A stretch of DNA of 64,000 nt, from positions 1,108,543-1,172,542 of the forward strand of contig HG799463.1 of NCBI GenBank assembly GCA_000531095.1, given 5' to 3'. Shown here one piece after another: positions 1 to 8,928 of this stretch. Below the pieces are notes generated by a model. That model did no database searches, was not told where the DNA came from, and worked only from the letters and a program-made list of their open reading frames with translations. The stretch comes from Gemmata massiliana. GTDB taxonomy: Bacteria > Planctomycetota > Planctomycetia > Gemmatales > Gemmataceae. A program made the position numbers and the translations under genes. The first letter of the stretch is position 1; the number at the start of each line of letters is the position of its first letter.

Positions 1-37
1 TAATAAGTCCGACGCGGGTCTCGGCCTCTCTCGTGCA

Positions 38-349
38 CTATGCGTCGTCGAGTGTGTCGTCCGGCGCGCCGAGCGGGGCGCCCAGGGCACGCACCAGGTC
101 TTCGGTCAGAACCTGCACGGTCGGCTCCGCCTGCCAATCTTCGCGCGCGGCGCGCCGGCGGAGCCAGCCGACGAGCGCGCTCGGCCCGCGCTCGGTGCGC
201 ACGGCCCGCCTCACCATCGGGAGGAGAAGGGCCGCGAGTTTCTCGGGCGGGAGCTGACTCCCGCCCAGGGTCCGCTCCGCCCACCGGCGGAGCACGCCCC
301 CGTCGCCCGGGCGGGCCACTAGTGTTGAACCAGCCGGTTCCACGGTCAC
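38..349 (-). CDS. Hypothetical protein, GTG start
   Basis: A 103-residue protein that I do not recognise. The GTG start is preceded by a strong Shine-Dalgarno (GGAGGTGA) a few bases upstream, which fixes the start. The sequence is rich in Arg, Ala and Leu, with no signal peptide, membrane segment or known motif. It begins MTVEPAGST and ends in an acidic tail (DDTLDDA). The next gene downstream lies beyond the left edge of the window, so operon membership cannot be judged. Codon use matches the neighbourhood. Confidence 0.6.
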   Translation of the reverse strand: MTVEPAGSTLVARPGDGGVLRRWAERTLGGSQLPPEKLAALLLPMVRRAVRTERGPSALVGWLRRRAAREDWQAEPTVQVLTEDLVRALGAPLGAPDDTLDDA

Positions 350-378
350 CTCCGATTTTGAGCCAACGGGCCGAACAC

Positions 379-921
379 TTACGCCGGGCGGATGCCGTAC
401 ATGGCCAAGTTCGAGGCCAACCCGTTCGCGACCGTCTGTGCGGTCGCGAGCCCGTTATCGCTCCCGTCCCTCTTCATCAGATAGGTCTTGTCGAAGTGGC
501 CGTTGGTGTCGGTTGTTGTGCTCTTGTCCTGAAGGGTGTTGGGCTCCCCACCGAACGAGATGGTGAGTCCCCCGGGGGCGGTACTGACGACGTCACCCGT
601 GAACCGCCACACGCCCCCCATAACCTCAACGCCCCGGAAATTGACGATACACGGGACAACGTTTGCGGTCGGAGCCGGCGCGGGAATCAGTTGTGTTTCG
701 CCCCCGTCGAGTGCAACAACCGTCGGGTCGTCGGACCGGGGGACGCTGGGAAGCGCGATCAGGTCCGGCGTATCAACCGGGACCGGCGCGGGGGATAGAC
801 CGAGGTTGTTGTCGAGTACGGGGCTGAACAAAGACGACGGCGACAACCGCGCGTCGAGAGCCTCCAACGTCAACCGGACCCGGGTGCCCCCCCCAACGGG
901 CGCTTGGCGCAAACTCCGCAT
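379..921 (-). CDS. Hypothetical secreted-type protein with planctomycete LEPR-like N-terminal motif
   Basis: About 180 residues starting at MRSLRQAP. I prefer this ATG at 921 over an in-frame upstream ATG at 1053 because the family signature follows it directly: a basic segment then RVRLTLEALDARLSPSS. This matches the LE.LE.R..PS (LEPR-like) motif at the N-terminus of many planctomycete cell-surface or extracellular proteins. The rest has a proline/valine-rich linker and a C-terminal part with beta-strand character (GGVWRFTGDV, LTISFGG) that may be a small Ig-like fold. There is no catalytic motif. Secretion is inferred from the motif class; no classical signal peptide is visible. Confidence 0.6.
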   Translation of the reverse strand: MRSLRQAPVGGGTRVRLTLEALDARLSPSSLFSPVLDNNLGLSPAPVPVDTPDLIALPSVPRSDDPTVVALDGGETQLIPAPAPTANVVPCIVNFRGVEVMGGVWRFTGDVVSTAPGGLTISFGGEPNTLQDKSTTTDTNGHFDKTYLMKRDGSDNGLATAQTVANGLASNLAMYGIRPA

Positions 922-1142
922 GACCTGATCCCGATGAGCGCTAGGAGGCGAGTGGTACTTGCCACTCGGTACCGCTGAGGGCGGGACACTCAGGGAGTTG
1001 CGATTCGGTTGCGGTACTGGACATGAATTTCGGCAAACGGCCCCTCGTCCCAATAGTTTGTTGGGGCGAATTGACTGAATGCGATCGATCGTGATACGGG
1101 CAAAAGGGTTACGTCCGGCGCCTGTGTGAACTGGCGTTGAGC

Positions 1143-3250
1143 TTACTCAGGAAGTGGGAGCACCAATCGCAGATTTTTGGTAGGTGCGGCAACGGGATTG
1201 GGGGAAGTAGCCAGCACGTCCTCGTAAGCGGGGTGCCCCTTAAGTACTCGCAATATCGGATTCCGCCGGGTCGCCTTGGGGTCTCTACCACGAGAAATGG
1301 CTTTTCGTACCTCCTCAATCGCGGTGCCGTGTACCGCGGGGCCGCCTTTTCCGTCAACTGCGAGAAGGTGAATCTGCGCGGCGACGATCCAAGTGTCTGG
1401 GAGGTCCAGAAGATCCGAAGCGCCTGAAATCACCTGATCGATGTCCGTAACCGCTTCGGGTGATATGGCCGCTCTCCTGCCGGTATTCGCCAGATCAAGG
1501 TACATCTGAAGATAAACTTCGGCGCGAGTGAGTCGGACCGCGAGCAGATTCGGATCGCGCTTGAGCGCGGCGTCGCAGTCGGCCTTCGCTCGTTCTAGCC
1601 TACCCGTTTGTAAATGATTGTAAGACCGGTTCGCGTACACCGGGGCCTCGCAGTAACCCAACTGGGTCGCCTTATCCGCGGCATCAATCGCACCACTAGG
1701 AACCTGTAGTGCAGACATGCAGTGGGACCAGTAACCGTAGGCCCGCCCGTCATTTTCCGTCTGAGCGATCTTCCCGAAGCCCGCCGCTGCCAAGTCGTAT
1801 TTCTCTTCCCGATACCACTCCATTGCTTGTTCAAAGGGACTAAGTGACCGAGGAGGCGCGACAACACCAGATGGGCTCGCAGGAGCGACTAACGGCCGAA
1901 GTAATGCGCAGCTCAAAACCAGCGCCAAGCCCCCCGCACCGACGAGAACAGGAACAAGGAACCGGCGACGCGGGGGAGCGCTGGCCCGCGTGAATAGCTC
2001 GACCAATTCGGCCGCCGTCGGGCGCGCCTGCGGGTCAAAAGCCAAACAGCGTTCGATCGCGGTACGGACCGCGCGCTGCGCCCGCGGGTTGAGGGCGGCC
2101 AGGTTCGGGCGCCCCGTTCGCTGTGCGTCGAGCAAAACCGCGGCCGCTTGTTCGCGCCCGAGTTTGGTGGGAAGGTCATCCGGATCACGGAACGGGTGCC
2201 GCCCGGTCAACAACTCGAAGAGGAGCACCCCGCACGCGAACACGTCGCCGGGGCGCCCGTCCGGGAGTTGGTCCGCGTGCCCGCCGCTCATCAGCGCGAG
2301 CTGTTCTGGGGCCATGTACGGGAGCGTGCCTACCAGCCGCCACGGATCGGCGGTGTGGGACGCGAGGTTGAAGTCCAACAGGTACGGGAATCCGTTCGGG
2401 CCGAGCAACACGTTCGACGGCTTGAGGTCGCGGTGCGCAATGCCTCGGTCGTGGAGGTACGCGACCCCGGCGAACATCCCGGCCGCAACGGTCGCGATTG
2501 CCTTTTCGTAGGTCGTTCCCGAATTAAGCGAGAACGCGGGGCAGGAGAAAAACGGTAGATCGTCTGGTTGCCGACCGCACGCGGCGGCTTCGAGCAGAAC
2601 CTCGGCCCCCCGCGGCCCGGTCCGGTTCCCGTGCCACGCGGTTGATAGCACGTCTTCCAGCGTCGCCGTCCCGACGAACGGCATGGCAACGACGTTCCAC
2701 TCGTCCAGCAAATGGGAGGACAGTACCGGGGTGAGGTGCGGGTGGGACAGCGGCCCGAGCGTAGCGGCTTCTTGACTACTGGCCACCGAAACTTTCAGAG
2801 CGACCGGTCGCCCCCGGCCGTCGTCTCAGCGGCCAGGTAGACGCGCGCGAAGCTCCCGCGCCCCAGTTCGCGGAGCACGTAGAAGGGGCCTACATCGCTC
2901 CCGATCTCGGGCCAGTGCTTGGGAGCACCGCCGTCGAGCATGTCGGGGTGATCGTCGAGGAGCCGGTGGATCGCGAGGAGCCGGCGCAACGACGCGCGAA
3001 TCGCGGGGAAACGGTCACAAAACGCGCTGTCGTCGACGGTTTTACCCGCCCCTTCACGGGTGCAGAACTCCTCATACGCGAGGTCCATCGCGACCGCACG
3101 GTCCGCGGCGAGGTCCGGATTGTCCTCCAGCGCGGCCGCGGCATCGGGGCACCCCGTGACCAGCCACGCCTCCTTGATCCCCTCGGCCCGATCAGCTCGG
3201 AACCGGGCGGATTCGGCGACGACGAGCGACGCTTGAGCGGGTCGCGTCAT
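1143..3250 (-). CDS. Ser/Thr protein kinase with C-terminal TPR region, interrupted by one frameshift near 2811
   Basis: One gene read in two frames. The 5' part (start ATG 3250, MTRPAQASL) carries an N-terminal helical region and the kinase glycine loop GRGSFARVYLAAE, then stops at 2795. The remainder to 1143 continues the kinase domain with VALKVS, HRDLKPSN, DFN in place of DFG, and MAPEQ, then one transmembrane helix (about residues 290-312 of the second part) and a TPR-like region. Restoring one G in the run at 2811-2815 joins the frames and creates GRPVALK, placing the catalytic lysine just after the junction. The ATG overlaps the stop of the ECF sigma gene (ATGA), so the two are translationally coupled. 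Planctomycete ECF-kinase pairs are a known arrangement in which the kinase probably controls the sigma factor. Either a sequencing indel or a true frameshift is possible. Confidence 0.8.
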
Positions 3251-3816
3251 GGGGGCGTCCCGGGTGAGGTGCCGCGCGAGAGGAGCCGCCGGACGAGGCG
3301 CTGAACGGTCTTTTCGGACAGTTGGAACATGGCGGCGGTGTCGGCGTGGGTGTGTCCGTCGCGCAACATCTGGAGCATCTGCCGCTCGCGGTCCGAGAGG
3401 CCCGCCGTCAACCGCTCCCACTCGTCGTCGGCGAGGACCGTTTCGCTGGGGGTCGGACCGCGGCCGGTCGGGTCACTGACCTGGGACACCGGGACGTCGC
3501 GGTTGAGCCCGACCTTCTGCGTCGTCTGGTGCCGATATTCCTCGGTCACCTTGTGCCGGGCCATCTGAGACAGGTACGCGACGAGCCCGCCCTCGTCCCG
3601 GAGGTCTTCTCGGTCGATCGCGGCCCGGAAGAAGGACAGCCACACGTCCTGGGCGAAGTCCTGGGAATCGAACCGCATTCGCATGCCCGCTGCCAGTCGA
3701 CGCCGAACGGCCGTCCGGACGTGCGGCAGGTACCGGCGCACCAGTTCCGCGGTGGCAGCGGGGTCGCGCCGCCGACACGCTTCCAATAGCGACAGCAGGT
3801 CGTCGTTTCCGGACAT
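3247..3816 (-). CDS. ECF-type RNA polymerase sigma factor (kinase-linked group)
   Basis: A 189-residue sigma-70 family protein. Region 2 is at about residues 20-95 (FDSQDFAQDVWLSFF matches the region 2.2/2.3 core), and region 4 is at about 130-180 (GLSDRERQMLQMLRDG then a helix-turn-helix ending in EKTVQRLVRRL). Its length is normal for ECF factors. The Ser/Thr kinase gene begins within its stop codon (ATGA at 3247-3250), the layout of kinase-associated ECF groups common in planctomycetes. No anti-sigma gene is adjacent, which agrees with control by phosphorylation rather than sequestration. The regulation is inference; the family call is firm. Confidence 0.9.
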   Translation of the reverse strand: MSGNDDLLSLLEACRRRDPAATAELVRRYLPHVRTAVRRRLAAGMRMRFDSQDFAQDVWLSFFRAAIDREDLRDEGGLVAYLSQMARHKVTEEYRHQTTQKVGLNRDVPVSQVSDPTGRGPTPSETVLADDEWERLTAGLSDRERQMLQMLRDGHTHADTAAMFQLSEKTVQRLVRRLLSRGTSPGTPP

Positions 3817-4162
3817 GTGGAAGGTGTGATGCGGGGTGAAGAGCGAGCTTTATATAGTTTGGTGATCTCGCTCGCAAACGCAAGCGCGTTTGGATGGATC
3901 TCCGGAAGCCAAACTAGATCATAATTTCTGTAAACGCTACCCCTCTCACGTCCCGCGCCGATACGCTCACAGCAGAACCGCGTCGCAGGCACCTCGCAGC
4001 GTTGAAGTTACGCTTCACGCGCCCGTTCAATCAATACTTTCGCTCGACTGTTGAACACAGCGGAGCCTTCGTTAAGGAAAATCGCGCGGGAAAACTTCCC
4101 CGCGGCCGATTATTAGTTCATCCGCAACAGGAATTCCGGGTAAGCACCAACGCCGCTCGGGT
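3817..4162. other. Intergenic region, 346 bp
   Basis: No gene, tRNA or strong hairpin seen. The region is more AT-rich than its surroundings. It lies upstream of the ECF sigma gene and downstream of the reverse transcriptase gene, so it should hold the sigma operon promoter (TTTATATAG at about 3849-3857 is AT-rich but not a clear -10) and the 3' end of the RT transcript. Confidence 0.4.
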
Positions 4163-5092
4163 TTACCCACGGCGAGGCGGGCGCGTGGCGACCATCGCTG
4201 CGTACCCGCGGTAACCTTTCAATCGCTCGGTGTCGGCCGGGGTCGCGCGGCGAGTTAGTGCCCGCATCATTTGCCGAATGCGGTCCGGCAGGCGCACGCC
4301 CCCGGCACGAGTCAGAACCGCTCCCGTGATCTCCGGCTCGTCGCCCCGACGACTCACGTGCCACCCCTTCTTCGGGTGCAGTTCGTAGCCGAATTCGTGA
4401 AGTGTCACACGCACCCCGCGCTCGAAGTCCGAGGGCGGGTCGAACCCCGCGGGCCAACTGAATGCCAAGTCGTCGCAGTATCGTGTGTATCGCGCGCCCG
4501 AGGCTGTCGCACGTCGGGTCAGTTTCGCGTCCATTTCGGTGTTGAGGAAGTTACTCAGTCCCGGGCTGGTGGGCGCCCCTTGCGGAAGTCCACCACAATC
4601 GGTCGTAAGCAGCGTCAACAGCCGGGCCGTCTCGCTATCGACGCGCTCGCGCCACCACATCTCGACACGATCGGCCCGCGTACTCGGGAAGAAGTCCCGA
4701 ATGTCCGCGGTGATTACGATTTCCGCGCCGGCGTGTGCCCACACATGGTCCGCGGTGGACTTGCCCCTCTGGTACGCGACCGCCGCGGGGTGCGGTTGCT
4801 CGGTCGCGAAATACCGAGCGACGATCTCGCACTGGAGGCGCTTGAGACGCGGGTCCGGCTCGGCAATCGCGCGCCGGCCGCCGTCGCGTTTCGGTTTGTG
4901 GAATCGCCGGTAGCGGAAGTGTGGGTGAAGCGCGTCGGCCGCGATGATGTTGCGCAGCATCTCTGTCGGAAGGCCGAGGCGGGCGAGCCGCTCCGCCCAA
5001 TCTGCCTCACAGGAAACGGAAGCCCGATCACCCGTTCGCCCCGAGCGCCCGCCCGTGAGCGTTCGCCAAAACGGGGTGAAGATCGGCCACAT
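4163..5092 (-). CDS. Retron-like reverse transcriptase (RNA-directed DNA polymerase)
   Basis: A 309-residue reverse transcriptase with RT blocks in order: KPKRDGGRRAI (block 1), AYQRGKSTADHVWAH then ITADIRDFFPST (blocks 2-3, first catalytic Asp), GLPQGAPTSPGLSN (block 4), YTRYCDDLAFS (block 5, the YxDD catalytic pair as YCDD), LHPKKGWHV (block 6) and EITGAVL, which corresponds to the retron VTG motif. The length fits retron RTs. There is no maturase or endonuclease domain, which argues against a group II intron protein. The canonical retron NAxxH motif is not intact (TADHVWAH instead). The ATG lies 2 bp after the SPFH stop with GAGGGG upstream, so the two genes are probably one transcript. 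No msr/msd RNA was identified. Other possibilities are a defence-associated RT or an RT group without an ncRNA. Confidence 0.9.
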   Translation of the reverse strand: MWPIFTPFWRTLTGGRSGRTGDRASVSCEADWAERLARLGLPTEMLRNIIAADALHPHFRYRRFHKPKRDGGRRAIAEPDPRLKRLQCEIVARYFATEQPHPAAVAYQRGKSTADHVWAHAGAEIVITADIRDFFPSTRADRVEMWWRERVDSETARLLTLLTTDCGGLPQGAPTSPGLSNFLNTEMDAKLTRRATASGARYTRYCDDLAFSWPAGFDPPSDFERGVRVTLHEFGYELHPKKGWHVSRRGDEPEITGAVLTRAGGVRLPDRIRQMMRALTRRATPADTERLKGYRGYAAMVATRPPRRG

Positions 5093-5094
5093 GG

Positions 5095-5832
5095 TTACCC
5101 CTCGTTTCGGTCGCGGCGCGGAGCGAACAGATCGGCCAGGTTGGGCAGTACGACCACGTTACCGCCCTTACCGGCCAGAGCCAGCAGCGCGTCGAGTTCC
5201 TGCATCCGGGCGACTTCGGGGTTCTCGGCCAGGAGCTTCGCCGTGTTCGCTCGCGCCCGCGCTGCGGCCACTTCGTGCCGCGCCTTGACGAGATCCGCGC
5301 GCCCGGTTCGGTCGGCTTCCACCTCCAGCATCAGCACGCGCTGGACCTCACGGGGGAGAATCACGTCCCGCAGCCCCACGCGACTCAGCTCGACGCCGTA
5401 GCGCCGGGCCGGTTCCGCCGCCAAGCGGAGCAACTCGGTTCCGATTTCCGCGCGCCCCTCCAACAACTGATCGATGGTCCGAGCGGCGACGACGTCGCGC
5501 AGTGCCAGTTGGAGTTCCTGGTGCAGTTGTTCGGAGTAATTCTCAACCGCGTGCAGCGCCAGCGCCGGATCGGTGACACGGTATTGCGCCACCAACGTGA
5601 CTCGCACTTCAATGCGATCCGCCGTGAGAAGCCCCTGCCCCGGAACGACGTGGCTCGTCTCCCGGAGTGAGATTTTGGCGACCTCCACGCGCTCCGACCG
5701 CCCGAACTGATAGCGCCCCGGTTCGAGCGTGCGTTCGAGGCGCCCGTCCCGGTAGAGCAGGCCGCGCTCGAACTCGAACACCGTGATCTCTTTGCGGAAC
5801 CCGAACGTGGTCCGCTTCATCGGGGCCATCAT
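5095..5832 (-). CDS. SPFH/Band 7 (slipin- or stomatin-like) protein
   Basis: About 245 residues. The SPFH core is seen in FEFERGLLYRDGRLERTLEPGRY at the start, then LRETSHVVPGQGLLTADRIEVRVTL, and an alanine/glutamate-rich C-terminal helix (RHEVAAARARANTAKLLAEN) typical of slipins. The usual N-terminal membrane hairpin is absent: the protein begins almost directly with the SPFH domain, so it may be cytosolic or peripherally bound. The start is taken as the first of two adjacent ATGs (5832) with GGAA upstream; ATG 5820 is an alternative. SPFH proteins oligomerise into membrane scaffolds. Its fixed 2-bp spacing to a reverse transcriptase is unusual and suggests a joint function, perhaps defence; that is inference. 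Confidence 0.8.
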   Translation of the reverse strand: MMAPMKRTTFGFRKEITVFEFERGLLYRDGRLERTLEPGRYQFGRSERVEVAKISLRETSHVVPGQGLLTADRIEVRVTLVAQYRVTDPALALHAVENYSEQLHQELQLALRDVVAARTIDQLLEGRAEIGTELLRLAAEPARRYGVELSRVGLRDVILPREVQRVLMLEVEADRTGRADLVKARHEVAAARARANTAKLLAENPEVARMQELDALLALAGKGGNVVVLPNLADLFAPRRDRNEG

Positions 5833-6358
5833 GTGTTCGATTCCGTGTTTTTTAGCCGAGCCGGACCGACGGTCGCGTGAGCACGTACTGCGAGGGGGCA
5901 CGGGTTGACGCCGCGGACTCCGAACCGCGTGGCGGCTGGATATCAGCGGCGGGTATCCCCCGTGGCGCAAGCCCGGTTTCCGTGTCGCCCGAAGGCAAAA
6001 GCGACCGAACAATCCGGCTCGGAACGCTCCCCGGCCGCATCAAGCGGTCGGGGAGAACAAGTGGCCAATGCGCGGAACACACGACCCGCATTCGGGGTGC
6101 GCCGCTTCCACCACGCTCACTTTAGATGCCCCTTCGAGACGGGACAACGGAATGTGTTCGTGAAAGCGCGCCGCTCACCGAGGTTCTCGCGATCCCTATT
6201 GTTCCCCGATTTGACCGGTTTCGCCAGGGGCTCGTTTGCGGCTCCTTCATCGCACGGGTTTCGCGCCCGAAGCGCTCGGTGTTCGCGTTGGCACGCGGAC
6301 CGATCGCGGCTATTATCCAGCGACTTGCGGGCGCGTTCCCTACGCAGCGAGAATCGCT
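5833..6358. other. Intergenic region upstream of the SPFH-RT operon, with one strong hairpin
   Basis: About 525 bp between the divergent SPFH-RT operon and the TPR gene. The clear structure is an inverted repeat at 6027-6055: a 12-bp stem with one G-U pair and a 5-nt loop (CTCCCCGGCCGC / GCGGTCGGGGAG). It has no T-run on either strand, so it is a poor terminator. Its place upstream of a retron-like RT on the same transcript strand makes it a candidate part of a non-coding RNA. No tRNA and no convincing reading frame were seen. Confidence 0.4.
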
Positions 6359-8590
6359 ATGGTCGCGAGCTTGTTTGTCGGTGCCGTGCTGTGTGTATCG
6401 GCCGAACCCGCTGCGCCGGGGATGACCGAGGCCCACCGCGACGCGCTCGCGCGATTCGGCGCGGGCATCTGGAACCTGCGCCGCGAGCGCCTGCTGACCG
6501 CCGCCAAACAACTCGAAGCCGCCGCCAAACAAGACCCGGACGCGGTCGAACCGCTCCGGGAACTCGCCAAACTCTACGCTCAACTCGGGCGCGACCCGGA
6601 AGCCATTAAACTCGCGCGCAAGATCATCGACAAAGACCCGGACGACTACGATACCGCCCTCCTCCTGGGGCGCTTACTCTCCAACGTGGGCGAAACCGAA
6701 GGCGCACTGATCGCGGTCAAGCTCGCGTGCCAGAGCAAAGCCCTCACCGAGCGCCCGGAGAAAGCGGTCCGTGCCTTCCGCGATCTCGCCGCGCTCAGTG
6801 AGAAGGCTCAGGAGCTCCCCACGGCCGAAGCCGCGCTCCGCAAAGCAGTGGGCCTCGTCACCGAGGGGCGCGCGGCGGTCGTCGCGCTGGCCGCGTTCAC
6901 GCCGAAGGAGGCCGATTCCGAGGCCGCTGACTGCCTCGAACAACTGGGGCATCTGCTCGTGAAGCGCCGAAAGTTCGCTTCGGCGGTCGAGGCATACACC
7001 GACGCGGCCAAGCTCTTCGCGGACCCCAAGAAGGCCGACGACGCGCTCAGCGCCGCGCGGCTGAACTGGAACCTCTCGGGCGCGCTCCAGGCCCAGGGTG
7101 ACGCCACGACCGCACTCAAGCACCTCGAAGATTTCCTTAAGCTGCGGCCCCAAGCGCCGGAACCGTACCAGCGGTTCGCGAAACTGCTCCGTGCCGCCAA
7201 TCGTAGCGACGACGTCGTTCCGCAACTGCGAAAGTTGGCCGAGCGCGACGAAAAGAACCGCTCGCTCGTCGCGGTCCTCGCGGCGGAAATGGCGAGCGAC
7301 CCGGCTTCGCGGCGCGAGGCGGACGAACTGTTCAAGGCGCTGACGGGTCTCACGGCCGATCCGAAAGTGATCGCCGTCATGGTGCGCGCGCACCTCGACA
7401 CGCGCCGGCCGGGAGAGATCATTGCGGACCTCGATCGCTCGTTCGTGCTCCTCGAAGAGAAGAAGAAAGACAAGCCCGAAGCCCCGATCACCGCCGAAGC
7501 GAAGGCGTTCGCGGCGGAGAAGGCGCGAGCCATCGCCGATGCGTTCCAAAACGACGCGGCCGGCGTTTCCGCGCTGCTGCGTGCTGCCGCCGAGGAACTC
7601 CGCGCCGGCACCAAGCGGAACCACGGCACGTACTACTTCCTGGGCACACTCGCGAGCCGGCACCATCGACTCGACCTCGCCGCCGCACAATACCGTCAGG
7701 CCGCGCTCCGCGCCCCGAAGGAGTCGCAGGTCGATGCGTACTCGGCGCTCATTGAGGTGCTGTGGTTCGCGGGGAAGCCGGGCGAAGTAGAAACCGTGTG
7801 CCGCGACGGATTGGACTCGCCGGGCATCCAGATCGCGCCCGTGTTCTTCAACTACCATCTCGCCCGCGCCCTGGCCGAGCAAGGTAAAGCGAGCGCGGCC
7901 ATCGCCACCGCGGACAAAGCGATTCTGCAAGCCGCCGACACGGATCGCCTCGCGGTGCGGTTGGGGAAGCACCGGGTACTGCGCATTCTCGGCCAGTGGA
8001 ACGACGCCATCGACTACGGTAAAAAACTCACCGAAGAATTCGATTCACCGAGCGATCGGCCGAAAGTGCGGTACGCACAATCGGGGGCCTATTGGGGCGC
8101 GAAGAAATCGACTGAGGCCGAAGCACTCTTGCGAGCGATCCTCGACGACGACGCGGACGACGCGACCGCGTGCAACGATTTGGGCTACCACCTGGCGGAA
8201 CAAGGGCGCAACCTTGATGAAGCCGAGCGCCTCGTCCGACATGCGATCGAACTGGACCGCATCGAGCGCCGGAAGTCCGGCAGCGTCGAATCGGATAGCG
8301 CCGCGTACCGCGACAGTTTGGGTTGGGTTCTTTTCCGCCAGGGCAAGTTCGTGGACGCGCGGGCCGAACTGGAAAAGGCACTCACTCTCTTCGGTGGAGA
8401 CACGGACGCGACTGTCTGGGATCACCTGGGCGACGTCCTGTTCCGGTTAGACGAGAAGCCGAAAGCCAAGGGCGCCTGGGAGAAGGCCAAAGAACTGTAC
8501 GAAGCGGACCTCCGACCCTCGGCACGCGGAAGGCAAGACGGGCGGCTTGATGAAGTGAAGCGGAAGCTGGCCCGCATTCCACGGGAGTGA
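6359..8590 (+). CDS. Large secreted tetratricopeptide repeat protein
   Basis: A 743-residue protein. The ATG at 6359 is chosen over 6236 because it is followed at once by a signal peptide (MVASLFVGAVLCVSA, cleavage near AEPAA) and preceded by GAGAA. The mature protein is built almost wholly of TPR-type helical pairs (AVEPLRELAKLYAQLGRDPEAIKLARKI and many others), strongest at residues 50-300 and 480-700. A conserved C-terminal unit (NDLGYHLAEQGRNLDEAERLVRHAIELD, then YRDSLGWVLFRQGKFVDARAELEKAL) is typical of exported TPR proteins. Likely an export-compartment scaffold for protein assembly. No enzymatic motif. It stands alone; upstream is the divergent SPFH-RT operon. Confidence 0.8.
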   Translation: MVASLFVGAVLCVSAEPAAPGMTEAHRDALARFGAGIWNLRRERLLTAAKQLEAAAKQDPDAVEPLRELAKLYAQLGRDPEAIKLARKIIDKDPDDYDTALLLGRLLSNVGETEGALIAVKLACQSKALTERPEKAVRAFRDLAALSEKAQELPTAEAALRKAVGLVTEGRAAVVALAAFTPKEADSEAADCLEQLGHLLVKRRKFASAVEAYTDAAKLFADPKKADDALSAARLNWNLSGALQAQGDATTALKHLEDFLKLRPQAPEPYQRFAKLLRAANRSDDVVPQLRKLAERDEKNRSLVAVLAAEMASDPASRREADELFKALTGLTADPKVIAVMVRAHLDTRRPGEIIADLDRSFVLLEEKKKDKPEAPITAEAKAFAAEKARAIADAFQNDAAGVSALLRAAAEELRAGTKRNHGTYYFLGTLASRHHRLDLAAAQYRQAALRAPKESQVDAYSALIEVLWFAGKPGEVETVCRDGLDSPGIQIAPVFFNYHLARALAEQGKASAAIATADKAILQAADTDRLAVRLGKHRVLRILGQWNDAIDYGKKLTEEFDSPSDRPKVRYAQSGAYWGAKKSTEAEALLRAILDDDADDATACNDLGYHLAEQGRNLDEAERLVRHAIELDRIERRKSGSVESDSAAYRDSLGWVLFRQGKFVDARAELEKALTLFGGDTDATVWDHLGDVLFRLDEKPKAKGAWEKAKELYEADLRPSARGRQDGRLDEVKRKLARIPRE

Positions 8591-8699
8591 CGAAACCCGT
8601 CTCAAGCAGATCGCGAAAAAACGAGCACCTTTATGACTCGGCGCACGCAACAATTCGTGCCGAATCGTGTGGAACGGTCAATTCTTCCCGTAGCCGGTT

Positions 8700-8915
8700 T
8701 CTGCCGACGAATTTCAATCCCGTGAACGAATGCGCGGAGGTTGCGGGCGGTCTTCTCGTAGCGGGTGACAACACAGCGATATTATTTGGCCTTCGACCAG
8801 AACCGCTCGACCGAGTTGCGATCCTTGTACCGGTCCCTGCCGATGTCTCGTTGCACGGTTCGGTTCTTCCGACCGGGAATCATCGCCTCAGCCCGCCGGC
8901 CTCGATGCCGTTCAC
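8700..8915 (-). pseudogene. IS5-family transposase remnant (C-terminal)
   Basis: On the minus strand the frame reads IPGRKNRTVQRDIGRDRYKD, RNSVERFWSKAK, then a stop (TAA) followed by YRCVVTRYEKTARNLRAFVH. The YKDRN.VERF block and the RYEKTARN ending are hallmarks of IS5-family DDE transposases (VERF holds the last catalytic Glu). No N-terminal part, start codon or inverted repeats are visible, and the in-frame stop confirms decay. It is one of several transposon fragments clustered here. Confidence 0.7.
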
Positions 8916-8928
8916 TAACTCTTGCGGC

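Noticed and set aside
40-798. Plus-strand frame of 252 codons
   Set aside because: Arg/Pro-rich composition typical of the opposite strand of high-GC genes; two supported minus-strand genes cover it.
4002-4214. Short plus-strand frame starting at 4002
   Set aside because: No Shine-Dalgarno or domain, and its 3' end overlaps the RT gene.
6674-7972. Long minus-strand frame inside the TPR gene
   Set aside because: It is the complement of a TPR-coding sequence with clear domain support; its composition is typical of a shadow frame.
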